Origin: Pleurostoma richardsiae
Lineage: Eukaryota; Ascomycota; Sordariomycetes; Calosphaeriales; Pleurostomataceae
DNA length: 64,000 nucleotides
Assembly: GCA_030052745.1 (NCBI GenBank)
Contig: JANBVO010000016.1
Coordinates: 310,001-374,000 of the forward strand
Reading direction: 5' to 3'
Below are positions 12,472-22,555 of the stretch, one piece after another; the first letter of the stretch is position 1, and every line of letters begins with the position of its first letter. Below the pieces are notes generated by a model. That model worked only from the letters and a program-made list of their open reading frames with translations. It had not been told where the DNA came from and ran no database searches. The position numbers and the translations under genes are program-made.

Positions 12472-13308
12472 TCACTTCGGCGCATCCGTCAGCGGCACAT
12501 ACCGCACCCCGAACAGCTTCTTCTTCCTGACCTCCCCCTTCTCATCCTTATCCACCAGCCACACATGCTGCTCCCACCCGTCGGCCCCGTCGTCGACGGG
12601 GATGAACATCCTCCCCGGCGCGCGCAGCTGCTCCACCAGCTCGGGGTGCAGCTCGCTCGCGCTGGCGCCCACGTGGATCGCGTCCCAGCCCTTGCCCCTG
12701 GCCTGCACGACGCCCGCCTCGACGCCCCTGATGTCCTCGTCCGGCTCGACCCACCCCTTGCGGCCGTCGCCCACGCGGAACTTGACCCGCCCGGACTCCA
12801 GGAACGCCCAGCCGCCGGCGCTCTTGCGCATGTTGGCCTCGCCCAGGTCCCGCAGGGCGGCGATGTGCTCGAGCCCCACGACGGCGCCCCGTTCGCCGAC
12901 CAGCTCGGCCATGACGTGCGTGAGGTAGCCGGAGCCGGAGCCGACGTCGAGCACGCGGGGGGCCGGGTTGCGCTCGCTGGGGAGGAGGTAGGGGAGCAGG
13001 TTCTCGATGGCGGTGGCGTGCATGTGCGGCGCCGAGATGGTGGCGCCGTGGCCGATGGCCTGGGGGGAGTCCTCGTACGGGGCGGTGGGCGCGTAGTGCG
13101 CGCGGTCGACCTGTCGGTCCGGGCGGCACCGTCAGCGGGTCGATGTCTCAGGGCGGGGTCAAGTAGGACGTTGGGGGAAGGGAGGTGAAAGCTTGCGGAG
13201 GCGCACCTTTAGGAAGGCATCTCTGACCACCTCCTGGGTGATGAGGTCGTTCTTCCACAGGTTCTCGACCAGGTCCTTGTTGGTGGTGCCGGAGCTCAGC
13301 CAGGCCAT
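12472..13308 (-). CDS. Protein-L-isoaspartate O-methyltransferase (PIMT/PCMT)
   Basis: Two exons, 13308-13207 and 13110-12472, give 246 residues; the intron is 96 nt. The enzyme uses S-adenosylmethionine to methylate isoaspartyl residues in aged proteins and start their repair. The N-terminus MAWLSSGTTNKDLVENL is the classic PCMT start and led me to prefer this ATG. The SAM-binding motif I is RVLDVGSGSGYLTHVMAEL (about 91-109), with AVVGLEHI as the acidic loop, and WDAIHVGASASELHPELVEQL and LRAPGRMFIPVDD follow. Length is close to the 227-residue human enzyme. An in-frame upstream ATG at 13404 would add 32 residues rich in R, L and S, which looks like a possible mitochondrial presequence. The downstream strand is extremely GC3-rich, so long antisense frames there are shadows. 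Confidence 0.93.
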
Positions 13309-14524
13309 GCTGGCGATGCCGCCGAAGTGTCTCTTAGCCGACCGTGTCGGAGACCGCAGAGGTGTTGGGAAGATGCTGAGGAGGCGAAGAAGATGTCTCC
13401 GCACCGAAGCCAGGGTGGGTAAAGGAAGACAAACAGTCGTAGTTTTCTGTCAGGATCGAAGATTCGTCGAATGATTCATACAAGGTGTAGGTGCAGCTAC
13501 ACCAGAGACATCGATGATGCCTAGGTTGGGAATAGGACGGCGATTCAAAAACGGTGGTGATGACGAGGAGAGAAAGGAAGAAGGAAGCTCAAGGCTGATA
13601 TTAACTATTAAATTTTGATGCTATGATCTGAGTGTGGACTGACGGTGGGTGATGTAACCTGTTCCGAGGATGAAAGCAGAGCTTCGGGAAGCTCATGCAT
13701 GTGTGTATTGTATGCATGCACGCTCTCGATCCCCGCATCTGATGCCCCGCGCGCGCACGTCAGGAAGTTGTCTCCGGCATAGGGAACTTACTTTGTGACT
13801 AGTGGACGTTGCCATGAGCCGAGCTGGCGTGCAGCCGAACAGCACACTTGACTGTAAAGTACCTGCTTCGTATATCCAATGTGATGAGAGGCTCTCCTTC
13901 GATTGTATGACCATCACCGTTGCTCGTCTAAGGGTGAGGTGCTCGACAGCTGGCAGCATCCTAACCCTGTACCAGCTCCTCCACGTATCCGAGTTTGGCT
14001 TATAAGTGTGTTAGGTACCCTCCACCAAGGACAATTCAGAATGAGTTCCAGATGGTATCTATGTTGCAGCACAAGTCCTCCCTCACTTAGCAGGGCAGCC
14101 GCTGCTCGGGAACAGGCACCGTGATGAGGACCAAAAGGGCGCGATACTCCTGGCTTCGAGAGCTGTCATACGACCAGTGGTACGCTCGAAAGCTGTTTAT
14201 CTGGGACGAAGACCACGAGTATGACGACTCAGGTACATACATCCGCAGAAAATACACGCAGCTTTGCAAAAGGGATATCTCCAATTGATTGAACAAAACA
14301 CAAGAGCTGCGTATGGACCATTTACGGAGCATGGGTGTCGTATTCGTCCAAACACCTTCCAAGAACAGGCTAACGAGTATAACGACACCGCAGACTGTGA
14401 CCGGCCGCAAGAGACACCTCTTAAGGAGCCTCGGCGATCGCAGATAAGCATATATAGGACAAGACCCCCCCTTATGAACATCCAAGGAGAGATGGTCCCA
14501 AGGCATACAGCAGCACTTTCTTCC
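13309..14524. other. Intergenic region, 1.2 kb
   Basis: PCMT promoter and the 3' flank of the Bsd2-like gene. A 139-codon minus-strand frame at 14087-14506 has no family signature or coding bias. I see no supported gene. Confidence 0.5.
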
Positions 14525-15736
14525 TCATACCACCCGCTCTGGGTTCTCCCCTTCCGCGATCACCGCAACGCCCAAGCCCCGGTCCGGGCTCTGTAGCACC
14601 AACCGCTCGTGGCTCCGCGCCCGCAGGTAGTCGCTAACCGCCCGGATAAGTATGAACCAGCCAACAATCATGAGTATGTACGCGACCCAGTCCGAGCTCG
14701 CAATGTCCGAGAGCCCACCGCCGCTACCACCACCGTCGCCTCCGCCGCCGGTCACGGTGTTCGGGTCGAAGTCGTGCGCGTTCGGGTCCGTCGGGTTCGC
14801 GTACCCCTCCTGGCCATCCTGTCCTGCCATGCCCCCCTGGCCGCCCATGCCGCCGGCTCCGGCTCCGCTCGTGCCCTTCATGTAGAAACCGTACTGGATT
14901 AAGGTAATACCCAGGCCGGCGCGGGAGCCGTTCTTGGCCGCGTGTGTCGAGTGCAATAAGTATGTCAAGAGGAAGCCGACGAGCTGGAAGGACATGGAGA
15001 TCATGCCGTTCCAGACAAAGCTGAAAAAGGAGCCCACGGGCATGCCGTCGATATATACCTCGTCGGGCCCGCCCAGGCCGGGCGCTAGGATCGTCGTCTC
15101 CCAGTAGGGAGGGGCGGCGTCTGCTGCGGCTTGTTCGTAGGTCTGGTAAATGTGTCAGTTGCTGAGAATACAGGCCATGCGATAAGAGCAAGGAACGTAC
15201 CGGAGGCTGCTCCTCTTTCTCATTTTCTGTCCGCTCTGGCTTGGCGGTCAAGTTGGAGAACACGCCGTCGGACTGGATGCCTCCTCCGTAGATGCGGCGC
15301 GATCCAGTGGCTGGCGACGGTACCTGTGCCCCTGAGTTCGTCTGCGGTGTCGTCCGTGGTTGAGCAGGATTTGTGTTGTCGCCGAACTGAACCGCATTGT
15401 TGATCGTCGGCGTGGAATCGCCGCCCCGGACTAACCGCTGCCTGTCGTCGGCCTCATCCTCGCTGTCGTCGCCCTCGGTATCAAAGGCATCAGCCAGAGT
15501 CGAATCTACCCGACCTTGTCGCTCTCTTGAAGCTACTGACGACGCGCGCGAGTGGAAGGATGGAGGAGGAGAGTTAGGTATCGGCTGCACCAGTCGCGGC
15601 GCGGGCTGGACCGGAGTGTCGGGTTCTTCGTCGTCGTGGGCATTCACCTGTCGAGAGACCATGTTAGTTGACGAGAATCTGCAGCATTGGAATGTTCGAA
15701 TCGTAGGAAACGTACCCGTTCATATCGTGATGACAT
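14525..15736 (-). CDS. bsd2: Bsd2/Ndfip-like membrane adaptor for Rsp5 ubiquitin ligase
   Basis: Three exons, 15736-15716 (21 nt), 15647-15201 and 15142-14525, give 361 residues. Bsd2 and its animal relatives Ndfip1/2 are endosomal/Golgi membrane proteins that recruit HECT ligases through PPxY motifs, and in yeast direct metal transporters to the vacuole. The start reads MSSRYERVNAHDDEE. A Ser/Pro/acidic cytosolic region (8-150) ends in QPPTYEQA; this PPxY is assembled across the exon 2-3 junction. Three hydrophobic segments follow: SFFSFVWNGMISMSFQLVGF, a GLGITLIQYGFYM segment, and WVAYILMIVGWFILIRAV near the C-terminus. Between the second and third lies a Gly-rich loop (GAGAGGMGGQGG). The order PPxY then three helices matches the family. 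The 21-nt first coding exon is supported by frame and splice consensus. Confidence 0.88.
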
Positions 15737-16438
15737 GGCTGTCTGTGTGTTCGTCAAGCGGTGACGAGGATGGCGAGAAACCGATCCTCTCCGCCACCTG
15801 GCTGGTTGATTGATTGATTACGATAGGGAAATAGAAGGGAGGGGCGAGACGGAATCAGGCGTGGAGGGAGAACGTGATCGTGGAATGGAACCGGAAGAAC
15901 GTTGCAGACGAAGCAAAAAGCGGTAAGAAAGTCGACTCAAGGAGAGATGATGACGAGATGTCGAGATTTCGAGATGACGCCGGCAGCGTGCGGTTTGGTA
16001 GGCTGCTGAACCGGTCAGGAGTTTGACGGCGCAGGTGATGCCGCTGCTGAGGAAGCGCAGTGGTGGAAGTACGTGGACTCGCTGTGGAAGCCGCCGCCCT
16101 TTCCGAGACGGGGCCCTGCCAGGCCCAGTCCGCTTCTGCCGCTTCAGTGCTTGCCTGCACAGCCACCGCCCCGTACGCCCCACTTAGCCTTACGGTACGT
16201 ACTCTACACAGGTACACACCTAAGCCTGCGAGGGTATCGATTGAATTTATTAGCCAATCAGCATCGTCCAATCTTTTCCTTACGATGACATCTCGGCGCC
16301 GCGGCCAAAATTTCGAGGCTCGCGATGCTCCGGAGTTGAGTTGAATACCGGCCGACCCTGCGATTCAAGCGTACAAAGCCAATCGCGAAGCCTCCATCTC
16401 ATGGAGTCACCATAATACCTCGGACGACATCAATCACA
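15737..16438. promoter_or_regulatory. Bidirectional promoter region, bsd2 / UQCC2-like
   Basis: The 702 bases separate the divergent start codons of the Bsd2-like gene and the small complex III factor gene. Both strands contain open frames of 120-138 codons here, but they are rich in S/R/P and lack features. The interval should hold both promoters; no clear TATA box was seen. Confidence 0.5.
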
Positions 16439-16880
16439 ATGTCTGGACCAGTGAAAAGCGTATGTCCCCCCCTTCATCGACACTGGCTGCCCTTCCCGGT
16501 CACCCGGACCTTCGCTAACATCCTCTCCCCCGATCCAGCTCGCCTACAAGCACTACCAGCGCGCCTTCGCGCGGTGGCCCAAGGACGCCCTCCGGCCCGA
16601 GTGTCAGCTGCAGGATGTCCTAGCTAAGCGACTTGAGAGCAGGTTCACTGCGCCCGGAGCCAAGATCAACGAGGGTGCAGAGCTGAGGCAGGTCAACGCG
16701 CTGTACTCGCTGCTCGACGACCGCTACAAGGCCAAGTACAAGGTCAGCATCGCCATGACGGAGCCCCTGAGCAACCCGACCTACTACGCCGACCTGATGT
16801 CAGACCTGGAGGAGGCGCCCAAGAGAAGTTGGTTGGACCGGCTGGGGAAGCGTCTGGGCGGGCTGATTCGGTTCTCGTGA
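16439..16880 (+). CDS. Cbp6/UQCC2-like complex III assembly factor
   Basis: Two exons, 16439-16459 (21 nt, MSGPVKS) and 16539-16880, give 120 residues; the intron starts GTATGT and ends CCAG. The body begins LAYKHYQRAFARWPKDALRPE, which fits the pattern of UQCC2/Cbp6-type mitochondrial proteins (helix, W-P-x-D, R-x-R). These bind the cytochrome b translation/assembly complex in the matrix. A second conserved part is LYSLLDDRYKAKYKVSIAMTEP, and the tail is basic and amphipathic (WLDRLGKRLGGLIR). The protein is tiny and basic, as expected. The family call rests on pattern memory of a short, fast-evolving family, so the function is moderately certain. It converges on the citrate carrier gene 440 bp downstream. 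Confidence 0.6.
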
Positions 16881-17320
16881 GAGGCTTCAGTTTCCGCAGT
16901 GTTCCGGGGCTGCCCTGAATGATAGTTGGGCCGTGGTCTTCGGGCCTGGCAGCTACAATTACGGCGATGCCAGGAATAATATGGCGGCCTGACGGAGGGC
17001 CGACAAAAAAGAAAATCACCGAATATTACGGGATATGAGGACTGGGCAGCGGGCCCAGCGAAGTCCATTGTACCATATACGCAAGCATTCAACTGGAGTC
17101 TGGAAGAGAGGGGCATATGGGCGTCCAGGGACATCTCAGGCCTATCGAGGTTCATGTAACAATATCGTGCATATAGCGGATGGTATTGCGCGGGAAAAGA
17201 AGACAACAAATATGCATCTCTCGAGTCCCCGAACGCCGACGAAGGTACTCCATACTTTTTTGTGTCCGCCCCATGGTGACTTCCGCTACCAGGCTCTCTG
17301 CCCACTCGCCCCCTCGAAGT
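16881..17320. other. Intergenic region between convergent genes
   Basis: Shared 3' space, 440 bp, between the UQCC2-like gene and the citrate carrier gene. I see no gene. Confidence 0.5.
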
Positions 17321-18536
17321 CTAGATGTATCTCCTCTCCGGGTCCAACCGGTCCATCAGGTCCATGCTCTTCTCATACATGGTGAACACGATACCCCCGC
17401 TCAGTACCAACCGCGCCAGCCTCGGCAGTGCGCCGCTCCAGAACGTCAGGACGCCCTCCTGCCGGAAGATCATGCTAGCGCATCGCAGGCTGCTGCCGTA
17501 CACCTGCCGGGCCTCGATGCTCTGCATGCGCGTCTTGATCGTGTCGAGCGGCTGCGTCGCGTACACCGTGATCAGCCCCGCCAGCCCCCCCATCGCGAAG
17601 GTCCCCGCCGTGCCCAGCTTCTCCCCCGGCGCCGTGTACGACTCCGCTAGCTGCTTGAGGAAGGTGTACGATGAGAAGCGCACCGCGCTGTTGGCTGCCT
17701 GCCGCGCCGTCGTCGGCACGAAGCCCTGGAAGAACCCCCGCAGGCCGCGCTCCCGCGCTATGGTTGGCACGGCGTCGAGGAAGCCGCGCATTCGTGGCTT
17801 GGGGGACTTCTTGTCGTCGATCCTTGAAAAGTGGAAGGGAGCAGGTTAGCCGGTTGCCTTGTGGGGCCAGAAAGGGTACGGCAATTCTATGAAGTAGAGA
17901 GAAGCTCACAGCGTGGTCTTGATGCTCTCAAAGGGCGTCACCGCCAGCAGCGACTCGGTGACTCCGGCGCCGAACCCGGCAATGACAGTCCTCGGGCCGG
18001 AGATGTTGCCCTCGGCGTCGGCCAGGAGCCGCTTATACTGGTCGAACGCCACGAACCCTGTGGAGGGGCAGGTCAGTCACACGTCTCCTCTCGTCCCTCT
18101 CCGGAGGGGTTGCTCGACGTACGCATGCCCGCCTTGAGCGAGTTGCCAATAATGAGGGTTGTGCATCCGGCATACCACTGCTTGCCGAAGGGCGGCCATG
18201 GCAGCTTCTGGCCCTCGGCGAGCCTGCGGTTCAGCTGTGACCGAGTCTTCGCGACTGCAAGTGAGGGGTCAACTTCTTGTCCTGGGAGCACAATTGGCGG
18301 CCGGGAGGGGGTTTCGTACACTCGGCTGGGTAGGTAATGGCTGCAGGGGGACGAGGTCTGTTAGCATGGCACGCGACAGCGAAGGGGGAGAGGGGAGCTG
18401 GCTGATGATGCCTGAGGGGCTACTCACCGATCTCGACGGCGCCGGCCGTGGAGCCCGCGATGATGGACCGGAAGGCAGTGGGGCCCTTCTTGACCGGCTG
18501 CGACTCCTGCGTCGTCGTTGCGGAAGCGGAAGCCAT
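17321..18536 (-). CDS. ctp1: Mitochondrial tricarboxylate (citrate) carrier
   Basis: Five exons, 18536-18428, 18340-18320 (21 nt), 18254-18123, 18057-17910, 17822-17321, give 303 residues, the usual mitochondrial carrier size. It exchanges citrate for malate or other dicarboxylates across the inner membrane and supplies cytosolic acetyl-CoA. Three tandem carrier repeats are visible by their PX(D/E)XX(K/R) signatures: YPAEFAKTR, TPFESIKTT and TQPLDTIKTR. Other family marks are ARERGLRGFFQGFVPT, RQAANSAVRFSSYTFLKQ and TFWSGALPRLARL. The N-terminus MASASATTTQESQ...FRSIIAGSTAGAVEI has no cleavable presequence. The 21-nt second exon carries the first signature motif and would be missed by simple open-frame calling. 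NSAVRF and the citrate-type third repeat favour citrate over other carrier substrates. Confidence 0.93.
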
Positions 18537-19842
18537 GCCGAGCTGCGCCTCTGCGGGTTGGTGAGCGTTGTGCTGTCGCGAAGAGGGCCGTCGAAATTTA
18601 CTGCGCTGCAGGAACAACGGAAGGAAGGCCTTTGCGTCATGGGGTGCCGAGGTGCAGGCGGCACTAGTGTCTGGTAGCGGTACACAGGTCAGGCGGCTAT
18701 TGACGCGGGGGAGCTGGTACATGTACATATAAGAAATAATAGGTCAACTCCACCCGATTTCGGGCTGAGAACTGAAGTGTCATATGCATAGTAGGTACAC
18801 AACTTCAACTGGCTGAACAGCCTGTGTATCTGGCTGCTCACTCGGGATTCTTAACTGTACAAGCCTGATTACGAGTATTTACCGTCAGAGATATCAAAAG
18901 AGCTGTGTTCTCTTCCTCCACAAGGTATATAGTGGACAGGGCTCTGCTATGTAAGGCACAAAACAGGACAACTTCCTAAAGCCAGTTAACAAGATCTCAT
19001 TGGGACTCGAAACCCGTGTTTGCAGGCTTATAGGCTAGGGTGGATGGGTGCGGGATCTGCTGAGTGCAGCCATGATCTGAAAACTTCAAGGTAAAGACAC
19101 CCGAGATATGAGGACGCGAAAATATCCAACTGTGCACCAAGCCCACATTACCATTTGGAGGGTTATCAACACAATGGTGAAGACGCTGTAGCCTGCTGGT
19201 AGAACTTTCTTGGTTGCCTAGGTACTCGCCGGTGTTCCTTCGTCCTTCTTTTGCACAGGTAGGCGAGGTCAAGGAATTGGCCTGGCGGACGCTAATGCAA
19301 GCAGGGAACCACCGTTTACCGTTTTGGGCGCCGTGCCGCGCCTCAGTTGCATTTTCCGGCGTGGAAGAGGCTCCTTCGGACACAAGAAGCGCCTCCATGA
19401 CGAAATCAAAGAGATCTGTAGGACAGGCCATGCCAGACTCTGGAGAGCACGCTGTGCCGCATACTATGAGACGGCTGAAGAGTCATAGCTGCACATACCC
19501 CAGACCGTTTTCCATTTCGGTCTAGACTGTGGATGCTTTCCTGGGAGCTCTCAGGACCGACCCTGGATACAGCATCGTAATGGGGTTGTTCGACGACCGG
19601 CAGGAAGTAGAAGGTGATCCGTGGCTCTAACTATGGGATCAACACGTATGTGATGGAGGCACGGATGGACTGGGGACCCGAGCAGCTGTGTACTTCAATG
19701 TGGCTCTGAAGAATGGGATATAAAAAGGCAGCTTTCTGCCCTCTTCTCCTCTCGTTTACTTTGCTTGAACGCATGCATTCACAGCTCTGCCCATTGAACC
19801 ATACCTGCCCCATATAAGCACCATCTCCAGCCCGTCAACACC
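18537..19842. other. Intergenic region, 1.3 kb
   Basis: Divergent promoter space of the citrate carrier and the short-chain dehydrogenase genes. A 144-codon minus-strand frame at 18997-19431 has no recognisable domain, and I do not call it a gene. Confidence 0.5.
19719..19726 (+). promoter_or_regulatory. TATA box of the SDR gene
   Basis: TATAAAAA followed by GGC lies 117 bases upstream of the dehydrogenase start codon, with a pyrimidine-rich stretch (ttctgccctcttctcctctc) just downstream. Position and sequence fit a fungal core promoter. Confidence 0.6.
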
Positions 19843-20775
19843 ATGGCTTCCCCGTCCACAGACCCCAAGTCCGCCCTCGACCTCACCGGCAAAGTCGCCA
19901 TCATCACCGGCTCCGGCAAGGAGAACGGCATCGGCGCCGGCATCGCCCTGGCCCTCGCTCGCGCCGGCGCCCGCGTGGCCGTCAACTACGTCTCCGAGTC
20001 CACCGCCGCCCGCGTCCCGCAGGTCGTCGCCGCGATCGAGGCGGCGGCCGGCGAGGGCAGCGTCGTCGTCGTGCAGGCGGACGTGAGCACGCCCGAGGGC
20101 GCGGAGAAGCTCGTCGAAAAGACGGTCGAGGGGTTTGGCGTCGACCATGTTGATATTCTCGGTGAGGCTCGGCTGCCGACCCTTTCGAACGCTGAGGGGT
20201 GAGACTGACGGTTTTCTGATGAAGTGAACAATGCGGCGTGGGGAAAGGGCGGGCCCATTACGGCGTGCACGCCCGAGGAGCTGCACAAGGCGTTCTCGAC
20301 GGTGGTGTACGGACCGATCTACCTCATCAAGGCGGCCATACCGTACATGGGCCGGGGAGGGCGTATCATCAACATCGGGACAGTGGCGTCGAAGCTGGCC
20401 ATCCCTATGCTGCCTCTCTACGCCGCGTCCAAGGCCGCCATGGATACGCTGACGTACTCGCTGGCGCAAGAGGCGAGTCCTGACATCCCCTTTGGTGTAC
20501 AGGATTATAGCTGACCGTTGACCGCACAGCTCGGCCGTGACGGCAAGGGAATCACAGTCAACACAGTCGCTCCGGGCCCCATCCTGACGGATTCGATGCC
20601 TCCGGTCCCGCAGGTGCAGGCCCTCAAGGAGTGGCTGGTGGCCCGGACGAGGGCAGAGGAGCGGGTTGGTACGGTGGAGGACGTCGCGGATGCGGTGCTA
20701 TTGCTTGCGAGTGAGAAGAGCCGGTGGATCACTGGGCAGTACATATCGGTTAGCGGAGGTATCACGGGCAATTAA
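19843..20775 (+). CDS. Classical short-chain dehydrogenase/reductase
   Basis: Three exons, 19843-20161, 20225-20472 and 20530-20775, give 270 residues, typical for a classical SDR. The ATG lies in a good context (caccATGG). It should reduce or oxidise a carbonyl/hydroxyl with NAD(P)(H). Motifs: nucleotide-binding TGSGKENGIGAGIA (about 22-35, a five-residue variant loop), VNNAA (about 107-111), the YAASK catalytic Tyr/Lys (about 168-172) and the C-terminal SGGITGN. NYVSES after strand two points to NADP(H) by lack of an Asp. The second intron (20473-20529) begins GC, not GT, and removing it gives the expected AQE-LGRDGKGITVN; read-through ends in a stop. The substrate is unknown. The gene converges on a regulator gene with only 21 bp between stop codons. 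Confidence 0.9.
20473..20529 (+). other. GC-AG intron in the SDR gene
   Basis: The 57-nt intron begins AG|GCGAGT, has a CTGAC branch site about 17 bases before the end and finishes GCACAG. It is the only intron read in the window with a GC donor. No GT donor nearby gives both a workable intron length and the conserved SDR frame. Confidence 0.75.
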
Positions 20776-20796
20776 GTCTGAAGGGGCGTCTCTAAC

Positions 20797-22555
20797 CTAT
20801 ACGTCTTGGTCATAATCTGGTAGAGTTGCGCTTGGTGACCATGAGATCAATGTCGTGTCGTCGAGAGTCGGCAGCGGAATGTCTTCTTGGGTCTTGTAGG
20901 CGTCGAACTTTTCTCTCTGTTCTTCGGCCAAGCAGGAAGCGTGACTGAGAGTGAGTTCTTGAGACAGAGACTCCGTCTCGCAGGATTCCAGATCGTCTAT
21001 CCAGAGGATTTCCCTTGCCATTTGGATAGCGTCATGGTGCTGCGCCAGTCCCTGTGCGCGTGTTAGTCGCCGAATCTCGCCCACTAGGTGCCGCCTTTCC
21101 TGGCTAGGTCTCAGTAGAGCAGCCGTGACGAGCGACCACAGCTGCAGGCCCCTAAACTCCCATGTCCAGCCGGCTGGCTCTATTGCTAATAGATTGTCGA
21201 ACCTCTCTCGGAGTGGTCTCATCTCTGGAACAGGCATCGAGAAGCGCGCCTTCAGCCCGACCAGGAGCAGGAGACACGCGAGCCGCGCCATCTCCACCAC
21301 GAGCACCGCTACGGGGACGTCGTGAGCGCCGCGGCGAGCAGCGACGTCGAACTTGGGCATGAAGAGCAGGTGGTGGAAGGCAGGTCCGGTCATCTTAACC
21401 AAGCCAACGTCGCCCTTCCAGAATAGAGGCGCTTGACTGTTCAGGTTGGCGACAGCGGCGACTGAGGAGGTCAGATGCAGAGCCCTGACAGCAGGTCCTA
21501 ACTGAGGTGACAATTCCAGCAACCGAACGCATAGCAGCCGGAGTGCTGGAGATATTTCCTTAACCTCATGTGGGAGGGTTGCAGCACCGTCCATTTCTTG
21601 AGGCAAGGGGAACCTAGGCCGGAGGTCGAATACCACTGCCCCGACAAGATCTAGCCTGCTCGAGCTTTAGAAAGACTGACGAAGAGGAGGGCGTTCCTGG
21701 ACCAAGAAATCCTGCTTACCAGACCGTAATGAGGGGGATGTTATTCCCCAGCCCCTCGAAGCCGCCCCGGAGCCTCCACATATGTTCCAGGCCGTTCATG
21801 TGAACAGCCCAGCGGTCCCAGTTGCCAGCGTTTGCCTAAGTCAGGCTCGTTAGTTGGCTGCATGATGAAAAACAAGTAGGCATGACGGGATTGGGAGGTC
21901 GTACATCCTGACATATAAAGCCTAAGACCGTCGCGATGGCCCCCTCGCTCACGCGGGCGGCGTGGTCGCCCAGCTGCCGAGCGAGGTGCGTCAGGGCCCG
22001 GGAGTAGTACCCCGCAGATTCGGCATCATCGCCGAAGTCGAGGAAGCAGGCATCGCGGCGGCGCAGCTGGTTCATGAAGGCGACGGCGTACGCGAGCGAG
22101 AGACTGAAGGCGCCGGCGTCAGAGAGGGCCATGCCGATCCACACAAGGCGGAAGGGTCGCTGGTTGTAGTCACCGTCGGCGCACACTGTCCGGTCTATTA
22201 GTCGCTCCTTTTTCGGTTCAAGCTGAGTGGTGGCGGCCTTACTGAAATGGAAGAGCTCGAGGGTTCTTGAGTCCGGCTCAAGTGGGAGGCAGCACCCAGG
22301 GCCTAGAGAGTGTATTGCAGGGCTGGATTGTTTTATTTCACCGCCGTAGACTGCCGGCGGCTTTTCTTGCTCATTACTAGGCTGATCTTCTACCAGCTCA
22401 AGGGGTACGATGGTGGGCCGGCGGCGTCGCCGCCTGGACTTCCCGATGTCTCGCATCACATGGCGCCGGATGTCGGTCTGCACGGCACGATCCCGAATGT
22501 CGTCTGGATGAGAGACATTGACGAAGACGACAGCATTCCTCGCGCCGGATCCCAT
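20797..22555 (-). CDS. Fungal-specific transcription-factor-domain protein (no Zn cluster)
   Basis: Three exons, 22555-21905, 21835-21720 and 21655-20797, give 541 residues. The start MGSGARNAVVFVNVSHPDD was preferred over an upstream ATG (22666) because the F-V-N-V-x-x-P opening followed by IRRHVMRDIGKSRRRRRR is a pattern I recall in a fungal regulator-like family. The middle and C-terminal parts read GDHAARVSEGAIATVLGF, NWDRWAVHMNGLEHMWRLRG and GPAVRALHLTSSV, typical of the helical Fungal_trans_2-type (PF11951) domain. No Cys6 cluster is present, so it may act as a regulator without its own DNA-binding zinc cluster; the Arg-rich stretch could serve nuclear import. The targets are unknown. 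Confidence 0.7.

Noticed and set aside
14087-14506. 139-codon minus-strand frame
   Set aside because: Odd composition (Ser/Tyr/Arg-rich), no homology pattern; lies in the 3' flank of the Bsd2-like gene.
15855-16271. 138-codon and 121-codon minus-strand frames in the bsd2 promoter
   Set aside because: They overlap in two frames, are low in complexity and occupy a divergent promoter.
18990-19020. tRNA-like gtttcgagtccc on the minus strand
   Set aside because: An extra base disrupts the T-loop and no cloverleaf can be formed.
18997-19431. 144-codon minus-strand frame
   Set aside because: No domain and no intron-linked continuation; considered chance, although a lineage-specific gene cannot be excluded.
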